From Pseudoscleropodium purum (taxonomy: Eukaryota; Streptophyta; Bryopsida; Hypnales; Brachytheciaceae): DNA of 64,000 bases. Below are positions 47,457-59,129 of the stretch, piece after piece. The notes beneath the pieces are model-generated. The model was not told where the DNA came from, did not search any database, and worked only from the letters and a program-made list of their open reading frames with translations. Numbering within the stretch: position 1 is the stretch's first letter; each line of letters starts with the position of its first letter. The translations under genes were made by a program, and so were the position numbers. The stretch covers positions 12,276,001-12,340,000 of the forward strand of contig OZ017803.1 in assembly GCA_963969395.1 (NCBI GenBank), written 5' to 3'.

Positions 47457-47763
47457 TGTTATGAACATATACCTTAGAACCTTCTATATGTAAGTAAGAA
47501 ACCGTTCAAGAGGCCTCCTAGGTTTAGAAAGGAAATTGTAGGCAATAGGAAGTCTCTTGAAGAGCTTTCTAAATAGATGAAGCCTCTTAATAAGCTTTCT
47601 AGATAGTAGTATATAAAGAAGTTGAAGCTAAGGTGATCCTTAGTCTCAACAATAAATCTCTTGCACTCCTTGTTCTAACTATACTCTTATACTCCTTATA
47701 ATGTAAGATCTCTTCTTGTCTTGGAAAACTCCTAGTTATCTTGTGTTTACGATGTTCGTAACA
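47457..47763 (+). repeat. Putative 5' LTR of the relic
   Basis: It begins TGTTATGAAC and ends GTTCGTAACA, which are inverse of each other except for one base, with the TG...CA rule respected. TATATAAAG lies near 47610. It is placed where a 5' LTR should be relative to the leader and gag. There is no partner LTR to confirm it. Confidence 0.7.
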
Positions 47764-48069
47764 GGGTGTGGAGACTAAAATCAAATTTTGTTGTGCAAGA
47801 TTTTTGCTCTTGATTTTTTGTCATATCATATGGATAGAGTATTAGATTAATTTGAAACTTGTTAGGTAGAGTCTTATTGAAGTTTTTTACCACTTCTTTT
47901 TAAAAAATCAAGATTTGGACTAGTTCTTTAAAAGTTATGAGTGTTTGAAGTCTAAAAGGTATTTGGAGAATTTTGTTTCTAGTCATATCTCTATACTTCA
48001 AAGCAAACAAAGTTGGAAGAAGTTAATAATTGGATTTATTAATAAAATAATACTAGAGCTTAGTCTTTC

Positions 48070-48265
48070 TTGATTGAGTGTGGATTACCCCTCTTCATAA
48101 AAGTATATGAGCATTTAGAGGTTGTGAATTACCCTCCTCTAAACTAGTATTATCTTTTGCATTAAGATTTTTTCTTAATTGAGTGTGGATTACCCCTCTT
48201 TTTGGAAATAAATACTTTAATCATTTAGAGATTGTGGATTACACATCTCTAAATTGGTTTTATTC
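48070..48265 (+). repeat. Leader direct repeats (~105 bp)
   Basis: GAGTGTGGATTACCCCTCTT occurs at 48076 and 48181, each followed by a second GTGAATTACC or GTGGATTACA word. The same motif pair occurs once in the intact element's leader (5535-5600), so this leader has duplicated. Confidence 0.75.
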
Positions 48266-48312
48266 CTAATAGAATTTTTTACTTTTTGGATAATATTGTT
48301 GAGTGAATTAGG

Positions 48313-49270
48313 ATGATAAGGGATGAAGACACTAGTATGGTTGATTTAGCTAAATCAAAATTAGACGTGGTTTTGAAGGCCATTGAAGCTCTATCGATGA
48401 GGATAAATTGTATTGAAGATTTTGTCACAAAACTCAATATTGATCAAGGGTCAGTTGGGATGTCTCAAGTTATTCCACACACTTCAACTCATATAGACAA
48501 TTCTGCTATTCAGAATTCCAATCCAAGTATCCCAACTTTTAAAGAGTCGAAAGTCAACTTTCTTGAGAAGTTTGATGGTTCATGATCAAAGTTTAGAGGA
48601 TTTGTGAATCATGTCCAATTCATCATTTTTTTTCAACCTTAGCGTATCTAACAAATGAGTCACGAGTAGGCTTGGTTGGCACTTTACTTATTGAACAAGC
48701 ACTATCTTGATTTGCTCCTTTATTTGAGAATAGATCTCCGATCTTAAATAACTTCAACATGTTTCTAATAGCCTTTGTAGAAGCTTTTGGAGAACATGAT
48801 AAGATTCAATGGGCAACAACCAAGATTTTTTCTTTATGACAAGGATCTCGTTTTGCTTCAATATATGCATTAGACTTTAGACAACTAGCTTATAACATCA
48901 ATTGGGACAAAGAAGCACTTACAAGTCAATTTTAATGGGAACTACGAGATGATGTTAAGGACTTATTACTATCATTGCCTAATCTACAAACACTCAATGA
49001 AGGAATAAGTCAAGCTGTGAATGCGACAATCGATTGTTTCAATGACATTAAGATCAATGTTCTTTCACTTCATTAAAAGCCATACTTTTCTCCAATGAGT
49101 ACATTAGGCCATCAACAAATATTTCAAGCTTGCATTCAGAACTAGAAAATATACAAATTGATGCTGTATGGTTTAGACCACTCACTGCACAAGAAAAGAA
49201 GCGTCATTTTGATGAAGATTCGTGTTTCTATTGTAGCAAACCTGGCCATTAGGCTCTCAATTGTCAAAAG
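48313..49270 (+). pseudogene. gag: Gag relic
   Basis: The opening 90 codons end KVNLEK-type FLEKFDGS followed by TGA (48583-48585). This is the same codon position at which the intact element has TGA at 6071. Further fragments of gag follow with many stops. A zinc-knuckle remnant CFYCSKPGH then stop then LNC is readable near 49225-49262. Confidence 0.8.
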
Positions 49271-50312
49271 AAACAAAAGCAGCATTCTTTGAAGACAAGA
49301 AGTGCAATTATATCAAAAAACGAGGATGCCTAGTCACAATAAGGACTGTGTGGCTAGAGCCTTGTATACCAGAAACCAATTTAGATCCTCATCTTTCTAC
49401 TCAATGTTCTCACTATTTTATTATATCTTTAGTTTTTGGCCCTTAGAAACTTCAAATGTCTATCTTGTTAGGTTTTGGAGCTTTAGCCTGTTTTTTAGAT
49501 GAAGAATTTACAAGACTTCATAAGATCCATTTAATCACGAAGCCAAACCTTGTTCATTTAGAAGTTATAGATGGTTTACCTTTGTCTTCTAGAGATGTTA
49601 CCCACGAAACTATTCCATTAGAAGTTGCATTTGATGGTCATAGGAATTTTGTTACATTCAACATTATTAGAACACCTTCCAATCTTATTATTTTGGGCCT
49701 TTCTTGGCTTGAAAAATATAATCCGTTAATAGATTGGAAAATATGGAAATTATCATTTCCAATAGAAATACCTTCGACAAAACATTCTAGAAAATCTCCA
49801 ATTAGGAAATCCTTATTTATTTGAGCCAAAGCATTTATAAGAGTTGCAAAAAACAGTACTTCTTTTACAATTTATGCGACTCCAACACGCAAACAAAATA
49901 CTACTTTGACAAATGTTCCGAATCAATACAAAGAATTTCAAGACGTATTTAAAAAGAAGAATGTTGATATCTTACCAAAGCATCGTCTGTACGATTGTGC
50001 CATTGATCTTCAAGAGAGGCTCAACTACCATTTGGTCCAATCTACAATTTATTGCAAAATGAATTTTTTGCATTAAAAGATTATATCAAAGAAAACCTTG
50101 CCAAGAACTTTATTTAACATTCCAAATTCCCAACAGGAGCACCAATACTCTTTGTCAAGAAAAAAGATGGATCCTTGCGAATGTGCGTTGATTATTGTAG
50201 ATTAAACAAGTTAATAATAAAAAATTGCTACCCTTTACTATTGATATTGGGACTTCTTGATCAACTTGAACAAGCCAAGGTCTATATCAAGATTGATCTT
50301 CGTGGAGCGTAT

Positions 50313-51355
50313 AATCACTACTAGAAAATTCATGACCAAAACAACAAAATTTCAATTCAAATTTGTTGAATGATTCAATCATTTTAGAGGTGTTGTTTTG
50401 AACAAAATCAAACTGAAAGGTATAGAATTTTTTTGTTGTTTTGGACAAATAAAAATAATAAAAATTTAAATTAAATTTTTTATTTAAATTTTTTTTGAAT
50501 GGTGCTCGTTTAAAATGAATTTTTTTAGCTTGTACAACCACCACACGGACAGGGCTACCTAGGCCACCCACCATGTAGGTGGGTGCTTCCAAAGGGATTT
50601 GAATCTTGGACTTCATGTATGGAGATTCAAGGTTCCAACCACTAAACCACCCAAACACTGAGGTGACCACACAAGAATTAAAATTTTATATATTTAGTTT
50701 TTTCATTGTTTTTTCATGTGTTTTGTATTTTCAGCGGACTTTAGAGGTCATTTAGTCATAGTAAAACATATTTTTTCAAAAAATTTGAAACTAAGAAAAA
50801 TTGAAAATTCAAGCTAAATTTAACCTCCAAAAATCTGTTTGTGATTTTGAGTCTCCAATAAAAAGTTATGGACACAAATTAGAGAGGATGTTTGAAAATG
50901 TCAAAATAAATGTTCCTAACTACCCCTCTCTGATTTTTGTCTATAACTTTTTATTGGAGGATTGAAATCACAAACGGATTTTTGGAGGTGAAAGGTAGCT
51001 TGAATTTTCAACTTTCCTCAGTTTTATATTTTTTGAAATTTCTTATTCTACTATGCAAGAATGGACTCCAAAGTCTGCTGAATTGAGAAAAGACTGAATT
51101 TTACATGATTAATTTTTTTTAAATCATTATACTTAGATTCTCAAATATTCCAAAAAAATTCCAAAAAAATTCTTAAAGGATTACAAATTCAACAAAAAAA
51201 ATTTTAATTTGGTCATTGCACTATTCAAATCAACAAAAAGAATTTGCCATTCTATTGATTTTTACAGAAAGTTACAAAATGGTCATTCTACTCTCTTAAA
51301 TAATATAAATGAGTTGAATTTTTGTTGTTTTGGTCATGCATTTCTAATAGTGAAT
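50313..51355. mobile_element. Non-autonomous CACTA transposon (1037 bp) inside the RT relic
   Basis: The element 50316-51352 begins CACTACTAGAAAATTCATG and its inverted right end begins CACTATTAGAAATGCATG; both continue ACCAAAAC. AAT flanks both sides (50313-50315, 51353-51355). Removing it and one AAT restores the RT reading DLRGAYNLV seen in the intact element. It has no transposase. Its middle holds an inverted-repeat block (about 50735-51075) related to the palindrome at 59.13-59.49 kb, and a tRNA-like SINE fragment. Confidence 0.93.
50524..50662 (-). mobile_element. tRNA-derived SINE-like sequence nested in the CACTA element
   Basis: On the minus strand an A-box-like TGGTTTAGTGG (plus 50639-50649) is followed 44 bp later by a B-box-like GATTCAAATCC (plus 50595-50605). 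The sequence ends in an A-rich tail (minus AAAAAAA at plus 50520-50526). This is the layout of a Pol III promoter in a tRNA-derived SINE. Target duplications were not found, so it may be truncated or carried along by the CACTA element. Confidence 0.6.
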
Positions 51356-52003
51356 TTGGTATGAGTAAAAGAAGGGGATGAATGGAAGACTACATTTTAA
51401 ACAAGGTATGAATATTTTGAATACAATGTCATGTCATTTGAATTTACAAATGCACTAGCTATTTTTCAACATTTGATGAATGACATTTTTCGTGAATTTT
51501 TAGATAAGTTTGTCGTATGCTATTTAGATGACATCTTCATCTATTCCAAAAATGTTGAAGAATATGAAGAACATGTAAAACTTGTGTTGCAAAAGCTTCA
51601 AGATTCTGGATTATATGCCAAACTAGAGAAGTGCATATTTCATCAACTACAAGTGGAGTTTCTATAATACATCATTTCCAACAAAGGCTTATTGATGGAT
51701 TCAAGGAAAATTCAAGTTATCACGGATTGGTCAATTTCACGAACGGTATGTGATGTACAATATTTTATTAGATTTGCTAATTTTTATCATATCTTCATAA
51801 AAAACTATTCTGAAGTAGCCACTTCGCTAACTCGGTTGACGTGCAAAGACAAGTTAGAATGGAAATTTGAAGCAGAAAAAGCTTTTCAAAATCTAAAATC
51901 CACTTTTACAACAACTTCAATTTTGATTCATCTAGACTTCTCCAAATTATTTTATATGAAGATTGATGCTTTAGACTTTGCGTTAGGAGTAGTTCTATCA
52001 CAA

Positions 52004-54315
52004 CTGCACTTTTTGATATCCTTCCCTATAAACAAGAACACCATTTAATAATGCTGGGAGAAAAGTCATTGCTGTACTCTTCTGCATGTAACGTATAAGG
52101 CTCAATTAATCCTATTTCAATCATCTACTAGGAGTGACTCTTTTCAAGCATGTGATACACATTACAAATTCGACTGGACATTCCAAAGTTGAAACCAGTC
52201 AAGATTTTGGCATGATTCAGTAAACTCTTTCTCCAGCCCAACGCTATGGAATATCCTTTTGGTGAGCATGCCATACAAACCTGGCTAGCATCTTGCAAGA
52301 GCACGTAGTTCCGCACTCGCAGATTCAATGCCTTTACAAAAGGATTTTTTTTATTACTGTTTAATATATCTATCGAAATATCGAAGTTTTTATTTTAGAA
52401 TTAGATTTCAAGATAAATTGTCGAACGCTTCGTCCGGATGGAACTCATGTTATTGAAAATTTGTAACGAACCATTTTAAGCGAGTCAGGCTCCGAATCTG
52501 AAGCAAGTTTCTTTCAAGTACCTAAGGGGTACCCGAGCATAGCGGTCGTTGTGTAAGGTGCGTGCCATTTCCTTGCTAAAAGTAATTAAATAATTCTGAT
52601 ACAGAAAGAACAGACAATGCCAAGATAAACAGTGGTTGCGCTAAATCGTCTGCGTGCAAGTGATGACAGAAGGAGAAAAAGACGGTGGATTTTCTTCTTA
52701 TTAAGAATTGAATTTTTTGCAGTTCTCTATGTTATTTGCATTACACTAAGTTTCCTTTACTGTAAATCGGTTCTTTGAAAATCAGATTACGCTCAGGCAC
52801 GTATGGCAAATGGGCAAGACGAACAGGCACCTGTACGGATCAAGCTTCGGACACAGTGGTCATCGATCCAGCTTTCGTTTGTCACATGTAATTTGTTACA
52901 GCATTTTGTGACAGGCTAAAGCAGGATCCACTGCCGGCCCTTCGGTTTCCTTGTCTCACTTTCCCCTGTGTAAGCGACAACCTTGTGGCTTTCCCCTGTG
53001 ACACAGGGAAATGACCAGGAATGTCGCTCACCAGGGGAAAGTGAGACACACAAACGTAAACGAGCCCCTGGTGGGACTGCGAATGGAAAATCACTGTGCA
53101 GTTCGGTACAGCTTTCTTCAGGCTAATCTCGGAAATGTCATTATAGATTTTTGCAATCATCACACCTGAGTCCCCTGTGCCTTTAGAGTATCGTTCTGAC
53201 AAAGAAAGGATGAATTATACCCTGGCACCACAACCCACGAATTAAAGTTTACTCGATCAGAATTGCAGCACAGAACTGCTGTGAGAACTAAATGAGCATA
53301 AGATGGGGGACCAATACACCCAGACTTATCGCCTTCACTACGACCACATTCACCGTTTTCTTACTAAAGTCTAGGAAAGAACCCTGTGACCCTAAGTACT
53401 CTTATATTTCTCTTTCACACGCAACACAACTTTATCAGTTAATCAGTGTTACAGTACTCCATATGATCATACATGTGCATTTCGGATGCCTAGGCAGTGA
53501 CATCATAGAGGTATACAGGTTTGTGGAAACTACAAGCCGTTTGTTATTCCTAAGCAAAGAAACGCGTGATCGAGTCACAGTCAGTTCACAGAATAACGTA
53601 CATTTCGATTGATCTCGTCGAGGTTAACTACAAAGACCATTAGCAGTAGCACATTGGGATACCGATAGTAAATCTCCCACCTCACCATGTTACTTGGATT
53701 GGTCAATGAGGTACTCTGGCTGTCTACCAATTCAAGACCTTGGTGCAGCATGTACAAGTGGTGCATTCGTTTATTGGGAAGAACCACTGAAACTCGACAA
53801 ATTGATATCACTGATCATGTTCACTTGGTGACGATGTCTCACTTCATGAATGATAAGTAAATGATCTCCTCTGGCCTTGGATCAGCTCTGTGTGAGCATA
53901 TTCCTCAACGCCCTGATTATCAAGGTCGAGGACGATTGCATCTCTGATATTCTCTGCGACAGTACCTGTGACTGCAAGAGCAAAAAACATGGAGCACTTC
54001 ATTGGATCCACAGGTGCCTAAATGCCACTCCGAACAATGAGCTCCAAAAGTGGATCTCGACGCACATCACTCTCAATTGATCGATCCCCTCTGCACCTTC
54101 ATTCTATTGAGATACAAAACTTGCTGAAATTCTCGGATCAGGGACCCTGAACCCCTCCCTCTCCCAGTCACTCGGCAAGAATAACAGTTCCAGACTTGCT
54201 TTTCAGAAAATTCTCATGCGTTTGATCACTTGAAGGGTTAAATGTAATTTGGACCCAGATGTCGTCTCATGGTGGCCGCCGAACAGGCGGTCGCAGTCGC
54301 ACCCGACCTGATTCA
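52004..54315 (-). repeat. Copy C: region downstream of the bHLH gene
   Basis: Homologous to A 17596-19540 and B 28027-29220 but more diverged. It starts at the break with the retroelement relic (GCACTTTTTGATATCC, shared with copy A at 17597). It contains the empty site for the 72-bp micro-MITE (52292-52299) and an extra hairpin segment at 52.95-53.05 kb. Confidence 0.8.
52953..53047. repeat. 95-bp nested hairpin present only in copy C
   Basis: The outer arms, GTCTCACTTTCCCCTG at 52953 and its complement ending at 53047, continue with AGCGAC on both sides. Inside is a second palindrome, TTTCCCCTGTGACACAGG and on, at about 52990-53011. Copies A and B lack this between GCAGGA and the ACTGCGAATGG-like sequence, so it is probably a small inserted inverted-repeat element. 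No target duplication is clear. Confidence 0.7.
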
Positions 54316-55815
54316 CTAGATAAAACACCCCTGAATCGAATGCAAGTGGTGTAACACGATCTGAAGTCTCTTAATGCATGCATGGATCTGAAGTCTCCTA
54401 ATCCCCAGTCATTCAAATCGGCAGCATACTGTACCTTAGAGCAAGTGACGACGCATTGTATGGACTCCTTCCCCACTCTAAGGATTGAGCATTGTGTCGC
54501 GTCAAACCCCAACGACTGCACAGCTCGAAGCAGAGCGCTCTGGAAATCTGGACGAGGCCTGTTCCACACCATCTCCAAGACAACCTCCTTCTCTCCTATG
54601 TGCACGTGGATGGTGCTTATGGTGCCAGCACTTGTCACAAGTACAGGATGAGCTCGGACCACGACGGCACCTGAGCAATCTGAAATGGGAGAACTGGACT
54701 TACAATTCTCGGGCAGCAACCACTGCTTCGTCAAGATGCACTGCGAAGGGCTGACAACAGCTTCTAATGGTTCACGAAGAGGAGCTAAGAACCTCATTTT
54801 CTTGCACCTTGGTGACTGGTTGTACGACGCCATCAACTTTAAGTCAGCACAACGACTCAGAAGTTGGGTTTTCTTCTGTTGCAGAGCTCCCACAAACGAG
54901 ATTGCGTCCTCCACCACCACTGCCCTCTCCCTCTGCCACCCCAAAACTCACTTTTTCCAGATAAATAATAGTGAACGTAGACAATAGACACGTACCATTT
55001 AGCGACGTCGTCTTCAGAAATGTATTGATGGTTTAGGTGCCAGCGAGAACTCAATTGCATCTCCTAGAATGTGTTCATAACTGCTCCATTACTTTGAAGT
55101 CACTGCAATTTAAGACATTGAGATTCTACGACCAAGGTCAATGTGTGCTAGGTTAGTGAGGAGAGAGAGATTTACTTTCGGCCTTGCAGGCAACAGAGAC
55201 TCCAGAATCGAATACTTGGCAGACATGTCGTCTCTCCTCTGCCGCTCCCGAATGATATGCTCCGCTGTCGTGGGCACACGATTCTCTTTTGATTTCGGTC
55301 CCGCAGCATCAGGTCCTAGTTCTTGTGGACTCTTCTTCTTCTTGGGATTAATTACACTTCGGCTTGGCCTTTCCACTTCCACGTGATCTCTTCGGCCTCA
55401 CCACTGGCGGAGTATTCGGTGCGGAAGACATGGGCGTCGTGAGAGCTGGAATTTGAAACCCTCTGGTTCCTGTCTGTATTGAACAAGGCTTGGTGTTCAC
55501 CACCAAGGGTTTTCGAGTGTTAGCGGGTGCTTGAATCGCAGAGCTCATTACTAGAATGGTCTTACTACTATGAGAAGGCGAGAGTGGAATTGACACAGGA
55601 TTCGGAGGCGAAAGAGATACTATTGATAAAGGGTTCGGATGGGAAGGAGGTGCCGCTTCTTCGGGGCCTAAGTTTACCTCCGGAAGCTCAATGTCGACCA
55701 GCAAGGCATCCAGGCTGGGAATGGTCCCCTCCAGACCTATGACGTCGTTCAGAAGGGTGCCACAGAATGGGGTTCGCCATTGAAGCATTTCCTCCAATGA
55801 ATCCACTAACTCCAT
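54316..55815 (-). pseudogene. bHLH gene copy C, frameshifted before the bHLH domain
   Basis: Same three-exon layout as copy B: exon 1 55815-55176, exon 2 54932-54435, exon 3 54330-54316. The donors (GTAAAT, GTACAG) and the exon-3 stop are conserved. In exon 1 a net 7-bp insertion after the KPKC codons gives TAA at 55350-55348 and shifts the frame ahead of the basic region. Downstream, EHIIRERQRRDDM and RERAVVVEDAISFVGALQQK are still perfectly readable, as is the ACT-like domain. The damage is therefore a single recent event. As written it could make only a 156-residue N-terminal fragment. Internal initiation downstream of the break is conceivable but unsupported. Confidence 0.88.
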
Positions 55816-57752
55816 GATGAGAAGACCGCTGTGATCGACTGCTCTAGCTCGCACGAGAACACTCTCAAGCGTTTCCTATTCTCAATTGAAGTTCGGTGCT
55901 GGCGGTTTCAAACTACTACTGCCGTGCCCACTTCATGCTGGTGATCAGGAGGTGGAGGGGTATTGATAGCTCCGGCCAACTCCGCAGGTAATACCTCAAA
56001 ATCGATCCAACCAAAAGACACTTCCGAAGTGATAAAAGCATCTAGCTAGTTCCAAGCTAGTCGCACACTTCCTAAAGGCGATTCTTTGCTTTCAGTGGGG
56101 CGGCAGTTTTCGAAGTTTTCTCAAGATGCATAATTAAACTCAACGATAGGAAGTCGACACTGGTCCTGGATCACGGTGTAATGTTTGGCTGCAGCTCTGG
56201 AATGACAACGGTCGATCAGGTGAGATTAACTTGCCAATCACTAAGATAAAAGCTATTAGCTAGATTGTTTGTGTCTGCTACTACATGGATAAGTAGTTCT
56301 AACTGTGAATCTGACACAATTACATAATATGATCTCCAAGGCTTCTAGAACCTGTAATCTCCTTACTTGTTCGAACCTCCAACTTTTGAACATCATGAAT
56401 CTGACACGATTGTATAATATGATTTCCAAGGCTTTTAGAATCTGCAATCTCCTCACCTATTGAATGCTTCAGCTTTTCAACACCCTATAAAGAATTGTCA
56501 ATGATCTCAAGGTTTCCATTTACAAAGAATGAATACGTTGCATTGGTGTATGGAGTACTTTATAAGGGTGCTACTTTTACATTGATCATCATGCACAAAA
56601 AGAATAAAACAAAACAAAACAAGTCTTTTATGTTATACCTTTATATAATTACATCAAAGATAAGGTGGGTAGTATTCATTATAGGTCATCAACAGATGTA
56701 ATCTCAACATCCACATGAAAACGATGCTACAAATTCAAGCTAGGCAATATAATTAATTGCAAAATGGATTAGACTTGATGTGTGAATGATTGTGTCTTTT
56801 TACATTCAAAGTGTGGGCCAAGTCATTCATGTAATGTCATGACCAATGGCCAAAAAAACACATGAGATCTTGTAATTTTGTTTTGTGGCATGAATTACTT
56901 GTTTTCTCCATCTTTGCAATAAATTATTTTACATAGAAAACAACTACTAAACATGGTTGTCATAAAGGGCGAGTTAAGGTCATCGGACGGGACAAACAGA
57001 CAGCCGGTTTGGACAGCTTTAATTTTGTAACTTGTGCAATTTTGCAGAATGACACATCACCTCGGAATGCGGAATCCAGGGTGCGGACGATCTCGTCCGC
57101 GCCCAGCATGTTCCTTAATCCACATGGCATCCACGTGGCCTATTTTTTCGTTATCAGAAAGTCAACTATGTGTTGACTGTATCGGACAGGCGGGACCTCT
57201 AACGGACGGGTGAATCGGACTTCCGTCCACTACGACAACCATGCTACTAAACTCTTAATGTTCAGAATTAAATTTGTATTTGTCATTGCTAGCCTAAATG
57301 ATTGAATTAATATGAGAAGAAAATGTGGTTTCGATCAATTGAATTATTCAACCCTTGGTGATGAATGCAAAATAATTTGTTGAACAAGTGGGAAAAACAA
57401 ATAATCCACTCAACGAAATTATTTTGCATCACTAGACAAATTCTAGGAGAATATATTGGAGGTTGAGATTTCTTCATATATATTAATCAATGCACAATTC
57501 TCATCTAATAGTAAGAAATAGAAGAGCACACTTATTGGAGTATTATTGACCTTGCATTGGTAACACCTTAAAGCATTCAAATAAACTATTTAATTTATAT
57601 GGCTCATATTTTTCAACTATATCTTGTTTTTTATTGGGTCTAATTGATCTACCATTTAAGTTTAGCCATTTCTATGCTCCTTATTGGTATATATTCATTC
57701 ATCCAAATTTACCATTTCAATTTTTATCACTTATAACACTTGCATACTATAG
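55816..57752 (-). repeat. Copy C: 5' region of the bHLH gene
   Basis: Homologous to B from 31000, to D, and to the inverted block in A. It carries a two-unit ~95-bp repeat (about 56325-56460) of the AAGGCTTYTAGAAYCTG motif. It ends at TTGCATACTATAG (about 57752), immediately followed by sequence belonging to the proximal 5' region of copy D. Confidence 0.8.
56944..57251. mobile_element. hAT-type MITE, copy 2 (292 bp)
   Basis: The element spans 56952-57243 with terminal repeats CATGGTTGTCATA and CATGGTTGTCGTA. It is flanked by perfect 8-bp duplications CTACTAAA (56944-56951, 57244-57251). The paralogous sequence in copy B (CACAAATCTCTTAGTGTTC, about 32415) and in the A inverted block lacks it. 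It is rich in CGGACGGG words like copy 1 and contains an extra internal segment of about 50 bp. Confidence 0.92.
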
Positions 57753-57756
57753 GGTA

Positions 57757-57891
57757 ATATCTCAAAATCAATCTAATCAAATGAAAAATCGAGAGATAGC
57801 ATTTAGTTTGAAGTCACTCACTTCATAAAGGCAATTCATTTGCTTTCATAGAGGGGACAAATTTTGAGGTTTTCTCACAATACATAATTAA
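57757..57891 (-). repeat. Copy D, first part: proximal 5' region without its gene
   Basis: Begins GGTAATATCTCAAAATCAAT, which matches C from about 55986. The bHLH coding part of D is missing, replaced by the upstream end of C. Interrupted at TTAA 57888-57891. Confidence 0.8.
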
Positions 57892-58865
57892 CCCCTACAA
57901 GATTATAAGGCCACTATATGACTTCAATCTACAAGTGAACTGTATTTGTAGAAAATTCAAAATGTGAACCTCATTAATGATTTGTAAAAAAAAACAAAAA
58001 ACTTACATGATTTTTTTTTCATTTAATTCATTAGTACAATCCAATCAAGAATGATCAAGTGTGCAATTTTTGGCACTTTTTTTAGAATAGAAAAGGCACT
58101 ATAAGTTGTCACTTCACATTTTCATATCTTTTCTCCATGTCTCAAAATGATTTGAAAAATATTACACATCAATTCCATGATGATATGTAGGTGTGGGAAA
58201 AAATATTAGAAAAAATTTGAGGTCTCAAGAAGATTGTGAGTTCCCAAGCTTTGAAAATTGTCTCAACTGCTTAAAATTGTTTTGAATTATGCAGTCTAAT
58301 ATGGTCAAGATAGTGCCACATCATTTTTTGAAAAAGAAGTTCAAATTTTTTTGTATTTTAGAGATTTTCATTATTTCATCTTTATGTTTTGGAAAAAAAA
58401 TTTCAAAAAAGCCACATTTTTTTATTACCAAAGGAATATCTAAGGGAATAGGCCTAAAACAGCCTTCTGTTGGCTTGAAATGCCTTCTAAAGATTAGAGT
58501 TTGTAAAGCACTTTTGACCATCCCAATTTCAATATTTTGATTTCAATGTATATACAAAGTATCACCTAACTAAACATCTTTCATCAATTTTGTCATTGGT
58601 GGCGTTTTCTAGAAAATTGTATGATTTTGCCATGAAAAAAATAATCAAAGCCTTTAGAGGGTCGCTCTAAAGTAACATTGTTAAGGTTTTCTACATCACT
58701 AATGCCCCTACAAAAAAGGTCACACACTTGAACTCCATAAGAGATGTTAAAAAATCAAAATAGTTTAATCAAGATACATTAGGGAAAGGGAGTACAAGGT
58801 GACAAAATATAATTATTTAAGGTGTTAAATCTACCAATTTAACAAATCAAATGGTTTCATTTGAC

Positions 58866-58897
58866 TTCATTTGTTTAATTGAAAAATTAAACAAATG
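58866..58897. repeat. Short perfect hairpin
   Basis: TTCATTTGTTTAATT and its exact complement are separated by about three bases. Confidence 0.8.
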
Positions 58898-59129
58898 AAA
58901 TCAAAATAGGCCATATGAATTATGAAGTGGTTTTTGAAGCTAGTTACTGAAAGCATCTAGCTTCAAAAGTCACTTACTTATCTTGTTGTAATTAAGAATA
59001 AGAAGAGAAGCACTTTTATACAAGTAGGGTGATAGTAAGGAAAACAATCCATGTAAGATATGTAAATTTGGAACAATAGGAGCTCAACCACTCCTAATGA
59101 TGTCAAAATAATGCAAAGATTTATGTTCA

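Larger units (their letters stand above)
47457..52002 (+). mobile_element. Truncated, decayed relative of the chromovirus
   Basis: The order 5' LTR, leader, gag, protease, RT and part of RNase H matches the intact element at 4.8 kb, with clearly diverged sequence and a different, shorter LTR. It ends abruptly inside RNase H at about 52002, where copy C of the bHLH segment begins. No 3' LTR is present. Many stops and frameshifts. The RT is interrupted by a CACTA element at 50313-51355. Confidence 0.88.
49456..52002 (+). pseudogene. pol: Pol relic (PR, RT, partial RNase H), split by an insertion
   Basis: Protease part 49456-49824 has GFGALACFLDEEF where the intact element has DSGASACFIDKDF, so the catalytic DSG is lost. 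RT pieces run from about 49900 to 50315 (IDLRGAYN at the break) and resume at 51356. The YLDD motif is preserved (VVCYLDDIFIYSK near 51519). RNase H is recognisable by KIDALDFALGVVLSQ, with the first catalytic-region Asp context altered. The frame is broken in several places. Confidence 0.88.

Noticed and set aside
17596..57752. The duplicated bHLH segment as a Helitron or other gene-carrying transposon
   Set aside because: Edges differ between copies and no Helitron-type 3' hairpin/CTRR end or constant termini could be found; tandem duplication with rearrangement explains the data better.
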